From assembly GCA_963969495.1 (NCBI GenBank), contig OZ018337.1, positions 85,906,777 through 85,970,776 on the forward strand: a stretch of DNA of 64,000 nt, given 5' to 3'. Positions 59,582 to 64,000 of the stretch are shown in pieces. The notes under the pieces were generated by a model, which had not been told where the DNA came from, searched no databases, and saw nothing but the letters and a program-made list of their open reading frames with translations. Origin of the DNA: Ceratothoa steindachneri. Lineage: Eukaryota > Arthropoda > Malacostraca > Isopoda > Cymothoidae. A program made the position numbers and the translations under genes. How positions within the stretch are numbered: position 1 is the first letter of the stretch; every line of letters starts with the position of its first letter.

Positions 59582-62230
59582 CATAATTTACAAAAGATTC
59601 AATGAAATCTTTGTAGGGCTTAGAATTTCAATATCTTTTTTCCTTTAGAAATATTTAAGAAGATGATTTGTTTATTTATAGGAATAATAACGTGAGGCCC
59701 CGCCATGACTAGAATAGACACCTTATAATCACTCTATCAAAATAGCGATCCATGCAAGTGTTGCATTCCATAATCTTGACATGATCCAAGACTTCACTTT
59801 GGACGTGAAAACACCCACGTAAATTAACATAATTTTATGTTTCTAAGAATAGAGACATTCAGACCTCTTATGTGCATCATAAATCATCTCAATTTAGCAG
59901 AAAAGTAAAGCTCTCGGCTGGAATTTCATGATAATGGAATATATGAATTCATTCTATTGATACAAATGAATATAAGATAAACTTAGAAACCTATATCTAG
60001 TTGTTTGTAAGATAACGGGATAAATTTTGATTGCCATCCACTGTACACGGATGGGGACTATAATCTACAGCAAGATGCCGCATTTTTCCATCCAAGCAGA
60101 AAAATACAGAATTATATAGAATAAGGGAGGGCTAATTTATCCCGAAAAATGAATCGCCGCCTCAATGTCTAAGTGTATTTTGATGGATAATTAGATATGA
60201 GACTCTCGGAAGGAGAACTTATATAGCAGGCAATTAGATAAATTGACTGAAAATTAAAGTGATGAGAAAATACCGAGACACTGGAAGCAAACGTTATTAA
60301 GAGATTTCGAAAAATTGGATCTTCTCAAAGAATACGAGGTGGAAGACAGTATGCAAAGTGTAGGATTGTCAAAAATTGATCATTTGATTTAAAAGAGGCA
60401 TTTTAATTTATATTTTATTCGCCAATAATTTTTTCGCAACATTTAATAATTCATTCCTTCTTCCTTTTGAACTCGCAATACAGAAACATATAGTATTCGT
60501 TGCTAAAATATTTTGCAGGATATGTTTCAAGACTTTAATATACTTTTAGTACTAAGAGAGAAAGATCATTGAGATTTTCCGTAATTATAAATTATACATA
60601 TGAGTTATTGTGTACCAAATATTACTTGTAAAATATCTTAATTGTTAAGATGTTCAATTTTAAATTTAGTAACCTTGTTTGTCCATCTGATCTATCATAA
60701 AATAAGTTCTTTTAAGTATAAAAGAGTAAAGTAATTTAAAAGGATAAGGGTACAGCCAAACCTCTCTGAATGTCACACTATCGAACTAAATAAATAAGGC
60801 TAAATTCTATTTTTTCTTTTCGGATTTCAGCCATCGTTCAAATTTTAGATTTCCGTAGAGAGATTGAAAAAAGATCACTCAAAATGAAACTTCTTGTCCA
60901 TCTTTTCCCAATTATTTCATCCATTTTGATAAATTCAAAAGATAAAAAAGAAATCTATAAAATGAAAAGATTTGTTTTGTTTTTTTTTAATTTATTCTAT
61001 AATAATCGCGAAAATTATCGCCCATTTTGATACATTAGATAGTTTATTGTAATTTCCCGATTGAAATTAGACCAAATTCGTCTAATTTACCTCTTACCCC
61101 CCCCCCCCCCCACCTCCCCGACACTTTGGCAATTTACTCGGCCTTCGAACTTGACACCGATGGGAAATTTATTTATGAATTTGAGTCTTTTATTAAATAT
61201 GTAAACTACGCGTTTCGCTAAATGCCTATGTAGAGTGTATGTATCCTGCAAGCATGTATGTTTTTGTGTGCGTAACTGCAAAAGCAAGACTAAAGACTCG
61301 CGCAAAATCATGTCACATTGTGCAACTTTTCAATCAAGATGATATGACTAGGAATCTGTTCTTTCAGTTTTTAGTGAATCACGTCTCTCCCTTAAATAAA
61401 CACTGATTTTATAAAAGAATTATCCTCTTATGACATCCCTCAGCTGAGAATTTATAATCTTTTTTATTGAAACTCTTTTGCACATATTTCTTCGAAAAAT
61501 TGCATTCCAGGAGGAGAATCACCCTCCAATTGTGACGGAGGGATGGTTGAGAAGAAAAATTTGATCACTCTTGATTGATAAGCCTCTAGGGTTTAGTAAT
61601 CTTTATAGTTTAATTTAAAATTATACTTCAGCACTTTGCCTTTATCTAAATAGTGCCCAATAGAAACCAAATAGAAATAGAAAATGAAAGCAATTTTTTA
61701 TAAAGAAATAATTATATTTTATACTGAATGATTTAGGAGGATCTCTATTAATGCTTTCATCTGTATGGGAAACCCTTAAATTAATTCTTGTATGTTTGTC
61801 AAAATGCTTTCGGGGGCGTGACTCCTTCCAACGAGAATATAATCACTAAAATAAAGCAACATTACCATTTGCATGACTAAAAAGGAGGAAGATATTCAGT
61901 TTTAGAGATTTAATCCTTAGATCTTTATTTAATCATCAAAATGATACATGGGACAAAGAAAGATTATGGATTTATTTATTTCTTTCGCCCAAAACAAAGG
62001 TGAATAAAAACATGACACAACAAAAGAAAACGGATTTATTTGTTTCTTTCGATAGAAAAAATGGTTGAGAAAAGCATGGGAAAAAAGAAATTATTCAATT
62101 ATTTATTTATATCTACAGGGAAAAAGATGTGTAAAATTATGAAATTTCTGAGTTTCCAACATAAAAAAAGCTGAAAAAAGTTTTATTGAAGAGGGTTGGA
62201 ATTTAATTGTATGAAGAAGTCACTAAAATT
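59582..62230. other. Unassigned AT-rich sequence
   Basis: Nothing recognised apart from a run of 15 C at 61097-61111. The minus-strand frame at 61087-61311 depends on that run and is not convincing. Confidence 0.45.
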
Positions 62231-62261
62231 ATCAGTATGATGCCATAGAAGAATTTTATCT

Positions 62262-62486
62262 TTGACATATCTGAGAGGTGTTACAGATTATACGAGAATT
62301 CTGATTGGAAAAAATCCTATCATGATGTACGGAAAATCAGAAGCGGACTTAAACACCCCATTTCATACAGATCGAATTTGGGGCGCCGCCGTTGGTATGA
62401 AATCTAGGGTGAAATTCGGTAAGTTTGCAAATTTATTTACGTTAGATTTTGTGATGAAAATCCCCATGTTAACGACAGGATCCTAA
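62262..62486 (+). CDS. Candidate exon, unidentified protein
   Basis: An open frame of about 74 codons whose middle (DYTRILIGKNPIMMYGKSEA, then DLNTPFHTDRIWGAAVGMKS) has balanced amino-acid and base use unlike the surrounding AT-rich noise. A consensus-like donor GGTAAGT follows ..RVKFG near 62417, and an AG acceptor is possible at about 62273. If real, it is one internal exon of a host gene or a transposon fragment. I recognise no family. Confidence 0.3.
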   Translation: MTYLRGVTDYTRILIGKNPIMMYGKSEADLNTPFHTDRIWGAAVGMKSRVKFGKFANLFTLDFVMKIPMLTTGS

Positions 62487-62489
62487 CAC

Positions 62490-63370
62490 CGGGAAGATCC
62501 TAAAGTCATCTGCTACTTTTCCTGCCAGGTAAAACTAAAATAGAGTGGGAGGCTATTAAATGGTAACTATAGGCTGCTATCTGAAGACATTGTGTCGCAT
62601 TATTTCACCGTACTTATTTTGCGGCGACCTACAAGACCATATCCATGGAAAGACAAAATATAAACCTCATTTAAAATAAAATAAGAAAACAATGAAAGAT
62701 AATAGTGACAATAATAAAACGGTAGCAATGATGATAAAATACAGAGAAAAAAGATAATTTATGGACCGATCCGGGATGGCTTTGAACGGTTGACTCTCTC
62801 AGAGACAAGATAAAAGGGCTGTCATTGTTAAAAATTAAATAGTGCGACGGAGAAGGCAGGTGACCTCTAAGCTAGTAAAGTTTCTATCACCCCAAATTCT
62901 GGTGTTCAATTTCCCGCCAACAAGACCATTGACGAACGGTAGCGAGCCCACTTCTCATTGTGCCTTCAAATATACAACACTGATCAACCACAAGAATAGA
63001 ATATTTAAGTCTTAGAGACCATTAGAGTCTTCTTAGAGGGGTATAGGAGAGCGCTCAATCAGATAGTATTGCATACTGCGATATTTTCCGACTAGTAGAC
63101 GACCGAAAATAATTTGATACTTTTGAAACATTAATTGATACTCCAATTGGAAATTCTTGGAGCAATGGCTAACTTTAATTTCCACAAACTCATCTCACAT
63201 ATTCATTGTGATGAAACACGAGACCTGACGTGATCTTTGTCATATAACCAGAGTAGTGAAGTGGCCAACGTCTGTTTGGCTGCCTTAATCTGTGCAGACA
63301 GCATGGGACTTTCATTAGCCAGATCGTTTGAAGTCATTCTTTATCTCCAAGAAACTAATAAAAAATCAAA
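62490..63370. other. Unassigned sequence
   Basis: No gene or element recognised; the plus-strand frame at 63237-63587 overlaps the minus-strand pieces described next and is treated as a probable shadow. Confidence 0.35.
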
Positions 63371-63429
63371 ATATACGCCACTTTCGAAGCAGCTATGCCA
63401 TTTATGGATAGTGCAAACAAGGGCTAAAA

Positions 63430-63992
63430 AATTATGTTGCCGCAAATGCACTTGCCGCGCTATTCGATTCATTGTGTACTACAAAACGGTTTATGAACTC
63501 GGTCCGGCAAGATATTCCCCATGCTGTGCAGTATATAGCAACCACCTCTACCATGATAATAAATTCAGCTTCCGCAGGATAAACTAAATTCAAACAAGAT
63601 GAGCTAAGCAACCGACCCCGTCCTTCTTGCGTCCAATATTCATATGAACATGAATAAAATAGGATCCTACACTTTGATGCTTTTGGCAGGACATTAGCAA
63701 AACTGGACAGAGATTTGTATCATAATTTGAAGAAGAATTTTCCCATGAACCACAAAGGTTTATGGCTTGATTAGTATAATTTGGTGCAAAAACAAGTTCA
63801 AGATCGACCACGGAAAAGAACGAGCCATACCTGACTCTGAAAGACACTGAATCCACGAATAAATGGCATCACGGGCAGTAGATGAGGGAAAGCGAATTGC
63901 ATCTCCCAGACGCCGATAACAATGTTCTTTGTTTAACACTTGAAAAATAGAACTAGTCGCCAAGAAAACACCGTTTTGTTGACTAGAATCCA
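63430..63992 (-). pseudogene. Broken reading frames, unidentified
   Basis: Three minus-strand frames follow each other: MDSSQQNGVFLATSSIFQVL...YSWIQCLSES (from ATG 63990-63992), then in another frame YGSFFSVVDLELVFAPNYTN...GCLAHLV (to 63590), then LVYPAEAEFIIMVEVVAIYC...FAAT (to about 63430). Composition is balanced and GC-richer than the flanks. This looks like one former coding sequence with two frame breaks, or exons with very short introns (a CAG/GTATGG donor sits at the first break). No motif identifies it. It may extend past the window edge. Confidence 0.35.
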
Positions 63993-64000
63993 TTATCAAG

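Overview
This window is AT-rich nuclear DNA of a multicellular animal. The evidence for that is the transposon content: a BEL/Pao retrotransposon, further LTR elements, Tc1/mariner remnants and LINE reverse-transcriptase remnants. There are no operons and no dense coding. The mariner and LTR-element variants remind me of arthropods, in particular parasitic copepods such as sea lice. That is an impression and not a proof. I found no host gene I could name; most of the window is intergenic or intronic sequence with scattered transposable elements.

Layout. 1-2.9 kb: featureless. 2.9-4.0 kb: decayed mariner element (minus strand) with TIRs and TA duplications. 4.0-8.65 kb: featureless apart from one promoter-like site. 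8.66-10.1 kb: 1.44-kb solo LTR of family 'A' with a 5-bp target duplication. 11.1-11.8 kb: 27-bp minisatellite. 14.7-15.9 kb: copy 1 of an unclassified interspersed repeat; copy 2 lies inverted at 37.8-39.1 kb. 16.27-23.34 kb: complete but disabled BEL/Pao element on the minus strand (two 312-313-bp LTRs, 4-bp target duplication, gag, protease, RT, RNase H, integrase). 23.7-24.6, about 31.0-31.9 and 49.6-50.45 kb: LINE remnants, all minus strand. 33.5-33.8 kb: N-terminal fragment of a second Tc1/mariner-type transposase. 35.13-35.28 kb: strong foldback hairpin. 37.0-37.4 kb: three 127-bp tandem units. 43.5-44.5 kb: possible piggyBac-like remnant. 53.2-59.6 kb: LTR element 'B' with about 1.5-kb LTRs, a tRNA-Leu-like primer site and a degraded charged gag but no pol. 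It is interrupted by a second solo LTR of family A in reverse orientation with its own 5-bp duplication. 63.4-64.0 kb: broken reading frames of unknown origin.

How the parts relate. The clearest history is at 53-60 kb: element B inserted first, then an A element inserted into B's internal region, then LTR-LTR recombination left a solo LTR. The BEL element is young (its LTRs differ by about 6 substitutions and 1 indel), yet it carries four in-frame stops and three frameshifts. One stop, at the gag/protease junction, sits in a UGA-CUA context known to be leaky, which deserves a check.
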